This document shows, one piece after another, positions 1-7,049 of a stretch of DNA of 26,132 nucleotides (positions are counted from its first letter, which is position 1; every line of letters begins with the position of its first letter). The translations under genes and the position numbers were made by a program. The stretch covers positions 1 through 26,132 of IMG/VR virus record IMGVR_UViG_3300024320_000036, one strand, 5' to 3'. The notes under the pieces are model-generated. The model saw nothing but the letters and a program-made list of their open reading frames with translations. It made no database searches and had not been told where the DNA came from. The DNA is from a virus.

Positions 1-6
1 CCCATA

Positions 7-77
7 TTAGTGTATGCTTACGTCTTGATTGTAGTAAGTCCGAAAGCGTTGTGCTATCGTCTTGTAAAAAATTGTTA
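7..77 (-). pseudogene. Displaced 3'-end remnant of the head-tail adaptor gene
   Basis: Read on the minus strand, this stretch encodes TIAQRFRTYYNQDVSIH and a stop, nearly the same as the C-terminus of the adaptor encoded at 702-1619 (SIAKRFRTYYNQDVSIH). Bases 1-36 are identical to 696-731, and farther upstream the two copies diverge in DNA while staying similar in protein. The remnant abuts the stop codon of the HNH endonuclease (78-617). It has no start of its own. The simplest reading is that the endonuclease insertion left, or brought with it, a second copy of the gene end. The left window edge cuts the repeat, so its full extent is unknown. Confidence 0.75.
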
Positions 78-617
78 TCATACCGCTTCCCTTTCAAGAA
101 CGTTCAGTCCTTCTATTGGCCATCCTCTTCTCAGGCGCTCGCAGTTATAATAATAAGCGGCATCGAGTTCAGTTTTTGCTCGACGAGACCATTGTTTTGC
201 GCCAGAAGAAATAGCCGCAACCCAAGGATACTCCGTGTGCGCTCTATCTTTTCTAAAGCATACGCCTTTATACTTTGAAGACTTTCCCGCAGACTTCTTT
301 CTGCTTGCGCGTGTGTTTCCCTTTTGGTCAGTTAACCTTAAATTGCAAAGCCTATTATCACTAGGATCGCCGTTAATGTGATCAACAATCTCCCCCCTTT
401 TAAGCTCTCTGCCTAGTTTCATTTGCATTATTACTCGATGGCAATACAATAACTTAGAGTTTAGTCCAACCATTCGGTATCCATGAGCATTAAGGGTGTT
501 GCCTACGCGACGACCCGCGGTTCGTTGCCGTGGCTTTCCTTCTAATTTCTTTCTGGTCAATATCCCGGTATCGGGATCATAATTGAAAGTTTTATTTAGT
601 TGTTCGATTAGTTCCAT
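78..617 (-). CDS. HNH homing endonuclease with AP2 DNA-binding domain
   Basis: A 179-residue protein. Residues 59-95 carry an HNH fold of the HNH_3 type: CHR at 59-61, the core VDHINGD at 78-84, and Asn88/Asn92 before LR. Residues 115-165 resemble an AP2 domain (SKYKGVCFRK, then YPWVAAI, then AAYYYN), a DNA-binding module common in phage-borne homing endonucleases. The N-terminal FNYDPDTGILTRKK is typical of the same family. It probably nicks or cuts a recognition site at the end of the adaptor gene in phages lacking the insertion, and spreads by repair of the break. It is free-standing: no intron core or intein motif is visible around it. Its flanks are a direct duplication of the adaptor 3' end (1-36 and 696-731), which supports recent insertion. 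Confidence 0.85.
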   Translation of the reverse strand: MELIEQLNKTFNYDPDTGILTRKKLEGKPRQRTAGRRVGNTLNAHGYRMVGLNSKLLYCHRVIMQMKLGRELKRGEIVDHINGDPSDNRLCNLRLTDQKGNTRASRKKSAGKSSKYKGVCFRKDRAHTEYPWVAAISSGAKQWSRRAKTELDAAYYYNCERLRRGWPIEGLNVLEREAV

Positions 618-701
618 GTCCTGTAGGCTATGCTAATTTTAATTTTATGTCAATAGCTGTCTCATAGACACGCCCTGATCTTCATGTGTCCAAAGCCCAT
701 A

Positions 702-1619
702 TTAGTGTATGCTTACGTCTTGATTGTAGTATGTGCGAAACCTTTTGGCAATGCTGGCGTAAATTCCTTGTCTGTTGATCTTGAGCAATGCTTGCTCCCT
801 CACACGCTCAACCTCGCTAATAGCAATTGGTTGGTAACTGTCACTTTGTCTTTGTGACTGCATAAAACTACGTGCTGCGCTATACGCCATAAACTCAAAC
901 CACTCGGCAGGGACATCTGATGTTGTGCCACTTGTGCCATCACCGTATGTAGTGTTGAAAGACTTCTTGAATGCCATATACACAATGTCCTGACTTGAGT
1001 CAGTTACACGTATGCCATTCTGATCTGGGTAGGCTGTTCCCATCGTTGGGTTAGCACCAGACCATTTCTTGCCGTTCCAGTGTCCAATGTATTCCCCTAT
1101 CTCTGATAGGGCTTGCACTCTTGGTGCTGGGTCTTCGCCGACAATCGCAGTCCATCCACTTAATGGTGGTGTTGTTGCGCTAGGGTTTGTAGTATTAATA
1201 TATACGGTGGTTTGACCAGACGTTACGTCAATTCCAGTAGATGAAATGTAAAAAACGTTAGTCCCAATCGTCCTGCTCCATAAGTTGTAAAGCTCAGTGG
1301 TTCCATCTGCATCGTAAAGCGTATAAGCTGGAAGTCCATTTGCACTAGAACCATTGCGAACATACAGCCCATTAACTTCACTTGTTCCAGCACCATACAC
1401 ATTAAAGCTATCTTCTGAATAGCTTACATAACCACGCTCTACTGTCCTTGGCTCTAAGACTAGAAACCGTTCCCACCAGGGATTCTCAAGATACAGTTGC
1501 CGAGCCGCTGAGTTAAGAAGGAAGCCAACCTGTGTTGCGTCATCACCAGATAAAGCACAACCACAGCGGGCTGCGGTTAAACCAGTTAGTTCAGTCCATG
1601 TGCGTGTGCCTTGTGCCAT
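702..1619 (-). CDS. Head-tail adaptor / tail tubular protein A-like
   Basis: A 305-residue protein downstream of the capsid gene. The N-terminal part (NSAARQLYLENPWWERFLVLEPRTV) and the C-terminal helices (EWFEFMAYSAARSFMQSQRQ, then INRQGIYASIAKRF) resemble connector proteins of the T7 gp11 / gatekeeper kind, which close the portal and attach the tail. A Gly/Ser/Thr-rich middle segment (about residues 70-150, with VNGLYVRNGSS, DADGTTELYNLW and IGTNVFYISSTG) looks like an inserted beta domain. The start follows directly after the small gene at 1621-1908, with one base between them. Its last codons recur beyond the HNH endonuclease at 7-77. The adaptor role is inferred from position and general sequence character. 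Confidence 0.6.
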   Translation of the reverse strand: MAQGTRTWTELTGLTAARCGCALSGDDATQVGFLLNSAARQLYLENPWWERFLVLEPRTVERGYVSYSEDSFNVYGAGTSEVNGLYVRNGSSANGLPAYTLYDADGTTELYNLWSRTIGTNVFYISSTGIDVTSGQTTVYINTTNPSATTPPLSGWTAIVGEDPAPRVQALSEIGEYIGHWNGKKWSGANPTMGTAYPDQNGIRVTDSSQDIVYMAFKKSFNTTYGDGTSGTTSDVPAEWFEFMAYSAARSFMQSQRQSDSYQPIAISEVERVREQALLKINRQGIYASIAKRFRTYYNQDVSIH

Positions 1620-1620
1620 A

Positions 1621-1908
1621 TTATGCTAATGATGCTTGTTGAAAAGATTTATCAAAGATGTATTTATCAAAGTCTGAATTACCACCCATACCATCCACTG
1701 CCTCGCACTCCTTGCGCGCCAGCATATAGTGGAATTGATCCATAGACTTACCCTTGCGGAGAGTTGCGGGGTCTACGAAGTTGCGGTAATAGTATTGTAA
1801 TGTTCGCTCGTCATTGGCCTGTATGCCTCGGATGAGAGCGAGCTTCTCCATTGGAGGAAGAGCATCGAGCTTTTCCTTCGGGGTCAGGGGTTTCTTTTTA
1901 ATTGCCAT
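1621..1908 (-). CDS. Small conserved-looking protein between capsid and adaptor genes
   Basis: A 95-residue, mostly helical, basic-to-neutral protein beginning MAIKKKPLTPKEKLDALP. No family is recognised. It sits one base upstream of the adaptor gene and just downstream of the capsid terminator. In phages with this gene order a small protein here is often a connector or accessory head protein, which is inference only. Confidence 0.65.
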   Translation of the reverse strand: MAIKKKPLTPKEKLDALPPMEKLALIRGIQANDERTLQYYYRNFVDPATLRKGKSMDQFHYMLARKECEAVDGMGGNSDFDKYIFDKSFQQASLA

Positions 1909-1925
1909 TACTTAGGTAGTGGACT

Positions 1926-1969
1926 AAAAAGAGGGCGATGTCAAGTCAGTGCTGCTTAACACCGCCCTC
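1926..1969 (-). terminator. Intrinsic terminator after the major capsid gene
   Basis: On the minus strand a perfect 7-bp stem (GAGGGCG at 1963-1969 pairing with CGCCCTC at 1931-1937) is followed by a T tract (plus-strand AAAAA at 1926-1930). It lies between the capsid gene and the next late gene. It probably releases part of the transcripts after the highly expressed capsid gene, giving capsid-biased mRNA levels. Confidence 0.85.
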
Positions 1970-1993
1970 GCAGATAGTCGCTAATCTAAACGA

Positions 1994-2950
1994 TTAGGCT
2001 TCGTCAGAGAACTTGATCTTACCAAGACCATTGGGGCCTTGAGAGAGAGTAGTTCCGTATAGGTCACAAGCACCCTTGGAGCCTACGCCACGACCTTCAT
2101 ACTCCTCGGAGCCTTCACCATACAGTTCGCCCCACTCAAGATAGCGAGGATCGATTACGTAGCCACGGTCAACCGAAGGCATACATGCAGGGTTACCGTT
2201 GATGATCTTGACCGTTCCGAAGTCGGAGTCATACATTTCAACAGTGTAAGGAATGACAGCAGTGCCATTCATGTTGTAGTCGATTTGGCTAGCTGCACCA
2301 GCAGTGCGTGTGAACTGCTCAACGATGTGAGAGCGTAGTCCTGTGCCAGCAACCAAGTGTAGGTCGAGGAACTCACCACCTTGACCGAACATTGAAGCAA
2401 GAACTGCATTGAATGCAGCATCGTCAAAGTCAGCTTTAGTGCCACCATAAATAGAAGCGGCAGGTGTGCGGTAAGCAGCGGCGAAGTCAGTGTTAGCAGA
2501 ATCGGTGATGTCACCAAGACCAGCAGTTACACCAGCAGTTGCACCAGGAACGTCGGCAGTCTTGCCTTGGTCACCACAAACAACTGTTTCTTTGTCGCGC
2601 ATAAGCTCTTTAAGAGCCTTCTCGGAAGCACCAGCTTTGTCTGCAACAACAGCAGAGTTGTGGGCTTCTTGTTCTTTAGTTACTTGCCACTCACGAACGA
2701 GACGTTGTGCTTGACCTGTGTATTCACCAACAGCGGCGAACTTGTCAACACCAGTGTCTGTTGCAGTGCCTTCGATGTGACCAGTAGCCACAGGAGCTGC
2801 AAGAGAGTCCATCAATACGACGGGACGCTTGTTGCTGACTTGACGGGTAGGAAGCAATCCGCAAACGGGAGCTTGAGTTGCAGCGATGACTGTAGCAAGT
2901 TGCTTGAGGTCTTCGCGATTACCAGTTACGTTTGTATCTGTATATGCCAT
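1994..2950 (-). CDS. Major capsid protein (DUF5309-like)
   Basis: A 318-residue protein following the scaffold gene. The N-terminal region (MAYTDTNVTGNREDLKQLATVIAA and onward), the segment EWQVTKEQEAHNSAVVADKAGA, and the C-terminal part with HIVEQFTRTAG, VIPYTVEMYDSDFGTVKIING and VIDPRYLEWGELYGEG resemble HK97-fold capsid proteins of the DUF5309 group. Family membership is from memory of sequence character. The position after portal and scaffold and the private terminator at 1926-1969 support the call. The leader has only a weak AAAGAAAG-type ribosome site. Long plus-strand open frames opposite this gene are shadows. Confidence 0.8.
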   Translation of the reverse strand: MAYTDTNVTGNREDLKQLATVIAATQAPVCGLLPTRQVSNKRPVVLMDSLAAPVATGHIEGTATDTGVDKFAAVGEYTGQAQRLVREWQVTKEQEAHNSAVVADKAGASEKALKELMRDKETVVCGDQGKTADVPGATAGVTAGLGDITDSANTDFAAAYRTPAASIYGGTKADFDDAAFNAVLASMFGQGGEFLDLHLVAGTGLRSHIVEQFTRTAGAASQIDYNMNGTAVIPYTVEMYDSDFGTVKIINGNPACMPSVDRGYVIDPRYLEWGELYGEGSEEYEGRGVGSKGACDLYGTTLSQGPNGLGKIKFSDEA

Positions 2951-2977
2951 AATTTATATCTTTCTTTGAATTGTTAG

Positions 2978-4033
2978 TTATCGGTTATTAAGGGTTCTTA
3001 GTTCACGCATAGCATTTAGCTTTTCTTGAGGTGAGTAACCACCTCCGCTAACTATCTTACTGAGTTCACTGGCTCTGCCGCTCTTGGCATTGCCGCGCCC
3101 ATTGGGAGAAGATGGGACTGCATTTGGTGTTGACTTAGGAGCCTTACGCTTGAGTATGACTTTCTTCTTCTTACTCTTACCATCGTATAGACTTGCCTGT
3201 GCCAACAACTCTGCTAGTTCCACCCCGTATTCAGGAATGAGTGACTTGACTAACTTGAACTTAGGAGACTTGATTAACGCATCGTAGCGTTCTTCAGCCT
3301 CCCCTTCGATTCCTAGCTCTGCCTTAAAGGTGTCAATCTTAGCTTCGACATCACCGGCACTTGCCGACTCCTTCTCTGCTTCTGATCGTTTTTGACGTAG
3401 ATCAGTAACCTTCTTACGCTCTGCTTTCACGAAGTTTAATACTTCTTGCGCAGGGTAGAACTTACCGCTCTCGTCTCTGACTCCTTTAATGTCTTTACCA
3501 GAAGCCTCGTCATACTCAGTGTCTTGGTTCAGAATTAACTGATCGTTCCAATACTCTGCGTTTGTCTCGGCTTGCTGTATGCTAGTATCTAGTTCCTCGA
3601 CGCTTGGGGTTAGTTGACGAAGCTTTAGGGCTTCCTCTTTCTCTAACCGTTCGGCATCAACTTGAGCTTTTAGTTCCTTAATTTCTAGTCGTTGTTTGGC
3701 AAATGCCTTGCGGCTACCAATCTCCAACTTTTCGGTTAAGGCTTCCATCTGCTCTTCGCTTAGGTCGTCTAGGTCAAACTCATCTTCCAACTTAGAAAGA
3801 ACATTGTCTGGTGACTCTTCTTCGTCTTCAACCTCTTCTACTTCTGGACTGTCTTCAGCAGTCTCTTCGACTACCTCTTCTGACTCGTCCTCGGCTTCTG
3901 GGGCTTCTGGCTCTGTTGCTTCACCTGCTTTAGCCTTCTCTCGATTAGCTCGCGCTTCTTCGATTGTAAGGGGCTTTAGCGTCTCTTGATCTTGTTCGGA
4001 CTCAAGGTTATCCGTTTCTGCTATTTGTGTCAT
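2978..4033 (-). CDS. Capsid assembly scaffolding protein
   Basis: A 351-residue protein between portal and capsid genes. The first 110 residues are extremely acidic (long Glu/Asp runs such as EEVVEETAEDSPEVEEVEDEEE). The middle is predicted coiled coil (about residues 110-240, rich in Lys/Glu/Ala/Leu). The C-terminal third is basic, with KSKKKKVILKRKAPK near residues 288-302 and a Gly/Ser/Asn/Arg linker before a short helix. An acidic helical body with a basic C-terminal segment and this gene position are the hallmarks of phage scaffolds, whose basic tail binds the capsid protein. No protease domain is visible. Confidence 0.8.
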   Translation of the reverse strand: MTQIAETDNLESEQDQETLKPLTIEEARANREKAKAGEATEPEAPEAEDESEEVVEETAEDSPEVEEVEDEEESPDNVLSKLEDEFDLDDLSEEQMEALTEKLEIGSRKAFAKQRLEIKELKAQVDAERLEKEEALKLRQLTPSVEELDTSIQQAETNAEYWNDQLILNQDTEYDEASGKDIKGVRDESGKFYPAQEVLNFVKAERKKVTDLRQKRSEAEKESASAGDVEAKIDTFKAELGIEGEAEERYDALIKSPKFKLVKSLIPEYGVELAELLAQASLYDGKSKKKKVILKRKAPKSTPNAVPSSPNGRGNAKSGRASELSKIVSGGGYSPQEKLNAMRELRTLNNR

Positions 4034-4112
4034 ATATCTACCTAATGATTAACCGACCAAGGTGGGGGTCGTAATCGTAGTATAGCACACTACCTTGCGC
4101 TCATGATAAATC

Positions 4113-4346
4113 CTAATCCCTACGGCTCAAACTCTTTAGTTGAAACTCGTCAAGTATTTGATTCTGAACGAACTGCGCAGATATGTGACACTTCTTATCG
4201 AAGCCTGGATCAGTTCTAGTGAACTGTGCAGAGATTAACTCGTCTCGCTTATCCTCAAAGTATTCGTAGAACGCACGACCATACTCTGGGTTGTCCCGAA
4301 GTAGTTTAATTACGTCTGCTATTGTCTTCTTAGTTTCCTTACTCAT
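4113..4346 (-). CDS. Small protein downstream of portal, unknown
   Basis: A 77-residue helical protein (MSKETKKTIADVIKLLRDNPEYGRAFYEYFEDKRDELISAQF and onward). It overlaps the portal stop by 8 bases, so it is translationally coupled to portal. No family is recognised. The 79-base gap after it contains a 13-bp sequence (4091-4103) that recurs at 6464-6476. Confidence 0.6.
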   Translation of the reverse strand: MSKETKKTIADVIKLLRDNPEYGRAFYEYFEDKRDELISAQFTRTDPGFDKKCHISAQFVQNQILDEFQLKSLSRRD

Positions 4347-6453
4347 TCATGCCTTGTGTTACTGTGCCACCCATCTGGGCGGGTTGCGCTCCAACCTTGC
4401 CGATCTCAGCGTTCTGTAGTTGCTGTAGTTGGAAGGTCAGTTGTTTCTCATACTCGGCAAGTAGGAATTGGAATTGTGGCTTAGACTGTAACTCCATAGC
4501 ACCCGTCTGTGACTGCTTGTAGTCTTGGACAATCTGAAGTCTAGCTTGACCTGCATTCTGTGGTGCGCCAACAGGTATGCCAGCAGCCATCTTAGCAATG
4601 TCGTTAGTTGTCTCATTGACAATCTTAGCAGAACCCTGCTCGGTTGGCATAAGAACTAGGTCGGCTAGTGTGGGATCAAGGGCAGATAGTGCCATATCCG
4701 TAATAGCCTCAGAGTTAACACGACCACCTTGGTCGTTTTGTAGGACTTGGTATAAACCTGCTAACATCTTCTCAACCTTTTCTGGGTCATCGTAAGTGGA
4801 GTTAAAGCTCACAGTAATGTCCATCTCGCCCTCGTCTTCCTTCTTGGTGAACTGGACTGGCTCTGGATTACCTGTGACACGTAGGAATAGTTCCTCTGGG
4901 CCATCTAGTTTCCATGTCTCGTAGGTCATCTTCAACACGTTCTGGACGTGCGATAGGTATTGACCGATGTTGTGCTGTTGTAGCTGGACACTTAGAGGGT
5001 CGTTAGGGTCTTGCCCTGCAATCTGATTAGCCTCATCTACTAGTAACTTCTCTAGGTTGAGGTTAGGTGCAAAGCTAGATGGTCGATCAATATACTCTGG
5101 CTTACGTCCTGTAGGCCCACTGATCACGGCACCAGGCCCCATACCAGAAGCATCTACACCTGCTGGTGCCCAGATAGTTGGGCTAATGCTCCAACCAGAC
5201 TCGTCCATGTAACTGTCACGTAGGGTCTTTTGGTTCTTCTGTGGCGCACGTAGTAGCTCTGGAAGTGTAATACCATCGTATAGTGTCTTACCTAGTGAGG
5301 TCTTGGTAATGACGACAGGGTAGTTCTTACGACCACTCAGTAGCACACGTTTGGCTACATTGGGTGTTCCTACTTGTTCTGTCATCTCTGGACACCACAC
5401 GGTTAGGTAGATGCCTTCAGCGTTGTCAGAGTCGTCTATGAGACGTTCAAATGTTAGGGCAACCTCGATTGTATCCCTAGCTCGCTCGTTAGTAATACGA
5501 GCAATACGACCAATGCGGCGGTAGCTCTGGACGCTGTTGGGGTTGTAGAACTTGCTTTGGTCAATACCACGATGGTTTTCAATGACGTAGTTAGCCCACT
5601 CCTCGTCCCAGCCTTCAGAGCTAACACGATTTAATAGTTCTTGCGCTGACATCAGCATCCGAATGTGGATACGTGGTGCGTCTTGGTAGTTTACCGTATA
5701 AGCAGGTAGGATAACGTCAGCATCTGGCATAAGCGTCCGAACGTCTGCCTCGGAGTTTTCCTTAACCGTGACAGGTATCTCTGCTACACCAGACTTACGC
5801 AGTTGTCGTAGAGCCTTCTTGACTCGTGCTTCGTTAAGTTCCCAACCTTCTACGCTATTGAAAAGCTCCATGGCTTCATCAACTCGGTCTTCGTCCATCC
5901 AAATCTCTGCTAGCTCCGGTAGGGTCTCAGCAATCTGGTCAATGTCAAATAGCTTGAGGTAGCTTTGCTTCTTAGCCCTCCAGCCGCAGTAGGTAACCAT
6001 CAGCCCCGTCTCGTCACCGTAGTAACCAGATAGCTCCATCTCTTGTTGAAAGTTAGGGATACCATTGTCTCGTAGCCAACGTAAGAACACAGATACCTCT
6101 GTTGAACGATCTACGTCAGAAGACTCACGTGGGTATGCCCGGATGGTGGACTTACGTAGGGCGTTGGTGCGTAGAGCATCGTTATTACGAATCTTCTGCT
6201 TTACCAAGAACACCTCAGTGTCACTTGCCCCTTCATGTGGGAATGCGCCCTCACCTTTCTTGAGGTCAGAGGACTTGCCTTCCCATGCGCAGTTAATGAC
6301 GTCTCGGTTCTTTTCGCATCGGTCTACGTATGCACGTAGGTCATCGACGTCGTCATTATACGTCTGCTTGAAATTGTCAAAATCGAAGTCCTCCGAGAAA
6401 TAGATTTCGGGTTCATCCGAACGGTCGGAGTATGATTGTGCCATTGTCGTCAT
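4339..6453 (-). CDS. Portal protein
   Basis: A 704-residue protein in the expected place between terminase and scaffold. Its length matches large portals of short-tailed phages of the P22 kind. Features include an acidic N-terminus, a central alpha/beta region (FLRWLRDNGIPNFQQEMELSG and onward, with YYGDETGLMVTYCGW), LLSGRKNYPVVI, and a C-terminal helical, Gln-rich end (FLLAEYEKQLTFQLQQLQ) typical of the portal barrel and wing. Twelve copies would form the DNA entry channel and dock terminase. It is followed by a coupled small gene and the scaffold. The identification rests on size, order and general sequence character. Confidence 0.8.
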   Translation of the reverse strand: MTTMAQSYSDRSDEPEIYFSEDFDFDNFKQTYNDDVDDLRAYVDRCEKNRDVINCAWEGKSSDLKKGEGAFPHEGASDTEVFLVKQKIRNNDALRTNALRKSTIRAYPRESSDVDRSTEVSVFLRWLRDNGIPNFQQEMELSGYYGDETGLMVTYCGWRAKKQSYLKLFDIDQIAETLPELAEIWMDEDRVDEAMELFNSVEGWELNEARVKKALRQLRKSGVAEIPVTVKENSEADVRTLMPDADVILPAYTVNYQDAPRIHIRMLMSAQELLNRVSSEGWDEEWANYVIENHRGIDQSKFYNPNSVQSYRRIGRIARITNERARDTIEVALTFERLIDDSDNAEGIYLTVWCPEMTEQVGTPNVAKRVLLSGRKNYPVVITKTSLGKTLYDGITLPELLRAPQKNQKTLRDSYMDESGWSISPTIWAPAGVDASGMGPGAVISGPTGRKPEYIDRPSSFAPNLNLEKLLVDEANQIAGQDPNDPLSVQLQQHNIGQYLSHVQNVLKMTYETWKLDGPEELFLRVTGNPEPVQFTKKEDEGEMDITVSFNSTYDDPEKVEKMLAGLYQVLQNDQGGRVNSEAITDMALSALDPTLADLVLMPTEQGSAKIVNETTNDIAKMAAGIPVGAPQNAGQARLQIVQDYKQSQTGAMELQSKPQFQFLLAEYEKQLTFQLQQLQNAEIGKVGAQPAQMGGTVTQGMNE

Positions 6454-6462
6454 TGTATCATA

Positions 6463-6669
6463 TTACCTTGCGCTCAAGCTTTTTCTCATTTTAGATAAAA
6501 TGGGATAGATGTGATTGTCGTTCACACCTAGAGCATCGCACAACTGATTTGATGTCATTGGTTCTACTGATCCTGATAGTTCTTTCTTTACGCATTCGAT
6601 CTTAGACCAATATGCGGAATGCCTAGATACAAACCCAGAATTTACGTCTTCCTGTCGTGTATCGACCAT
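6463..6669 (-). CDS. Small winged helix-turn-helix protein
   Basis: A 68-residue protein whose second half (PMTSNQLCDALGVNDNHIYPILSKMRK) reads as a helix-turn-helix: helix, turn at GVND, recognition helix NHIYPILSKM. It probably binds DNA. It lies between the terminase and portal genes, two bases after another small protein with a helix-turn-helix-like N-terminus. It could regulate late transcription or act in packaging; nothing decides between these. Confidence 0.6.
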   Translation of the reverse strand: MVDTRQEDVNSGFVSRHSAYWSKIECVKKELSGSVEPMTSNQLCDALGVNDNHIYPILSKMRKSLSAR

Positions 6670-6671
6670 AT

Positions 6672-7046
6672 CTACTTAATCCACTTGTAAAAGAACTCTC
6701 CGTCCTCTGAACCACGCTCTGCCTTGTGGATGGTGCGAGGATTGTCCAGAACGGGCTTGCGATTCTTGGGCACCCCTACCCTCACCTTAACCTTTCTCTC
6801 CAAATCCTTGGCAAATATGAAGCGTGGATTAGCTGTTTTAAGTGGTAGCACTTGCACCTTTACAATGTCCACCGTAGCCGTCTCAATAGCCTCCATCTCT
6901 TTCTCGAAGAAAGCTAGTATCTTCTTGACCCCAGAGGGCAGGATGTCTTTGCCATCCATGTCGGACTCATTACACACTTCCTTACGCACACGTCCAATGT
7001 GCATTGCGGTCTTACCTAGTTGTTCTGCTAGTTCTTTTGGTTTCAT
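6672..7046 (-). CDS. Small HTH-like protein downstream of TerL
   Basis: A 124-residue protein. The N-terminus KPKELAEQLGKTAMHIGRVRKEV fits a helix-turn-helix that reads DNA. The rest is basic and beta-rich (DIVKVQVLPLKTANPRFIFAKDLERKVKVRVGVPK). It begins behind a strong AGGAGG ribosome site on the minus strand (around 7059-7064), unusual here and suggesting high expression. It starts three bases after the TerL stop. Function is unknown; a DNA-binding accessory or decoration role is possible. Confidence 0.6.
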   Translation of the reverse strand: MKPKELAEQLGKTAMHIGRVRKEVCNESDMDGKDILPSGVKKILAFFEKEMEAIETATVDIVKVQVLPLKTANPRFIFAKDLERKVKVRVGVPKNRKPVLDNPRTIHKAERGSEDGEFFYKWIK

Positions 7047-7049
7047 AAT

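Noticed and set aside
2490-2977. Plus-strand frames of 74 and 136 codons opposite the capsid gene
   Set aside because: They mirror a well-supported gene, have no recognisable sequence and no operon context.
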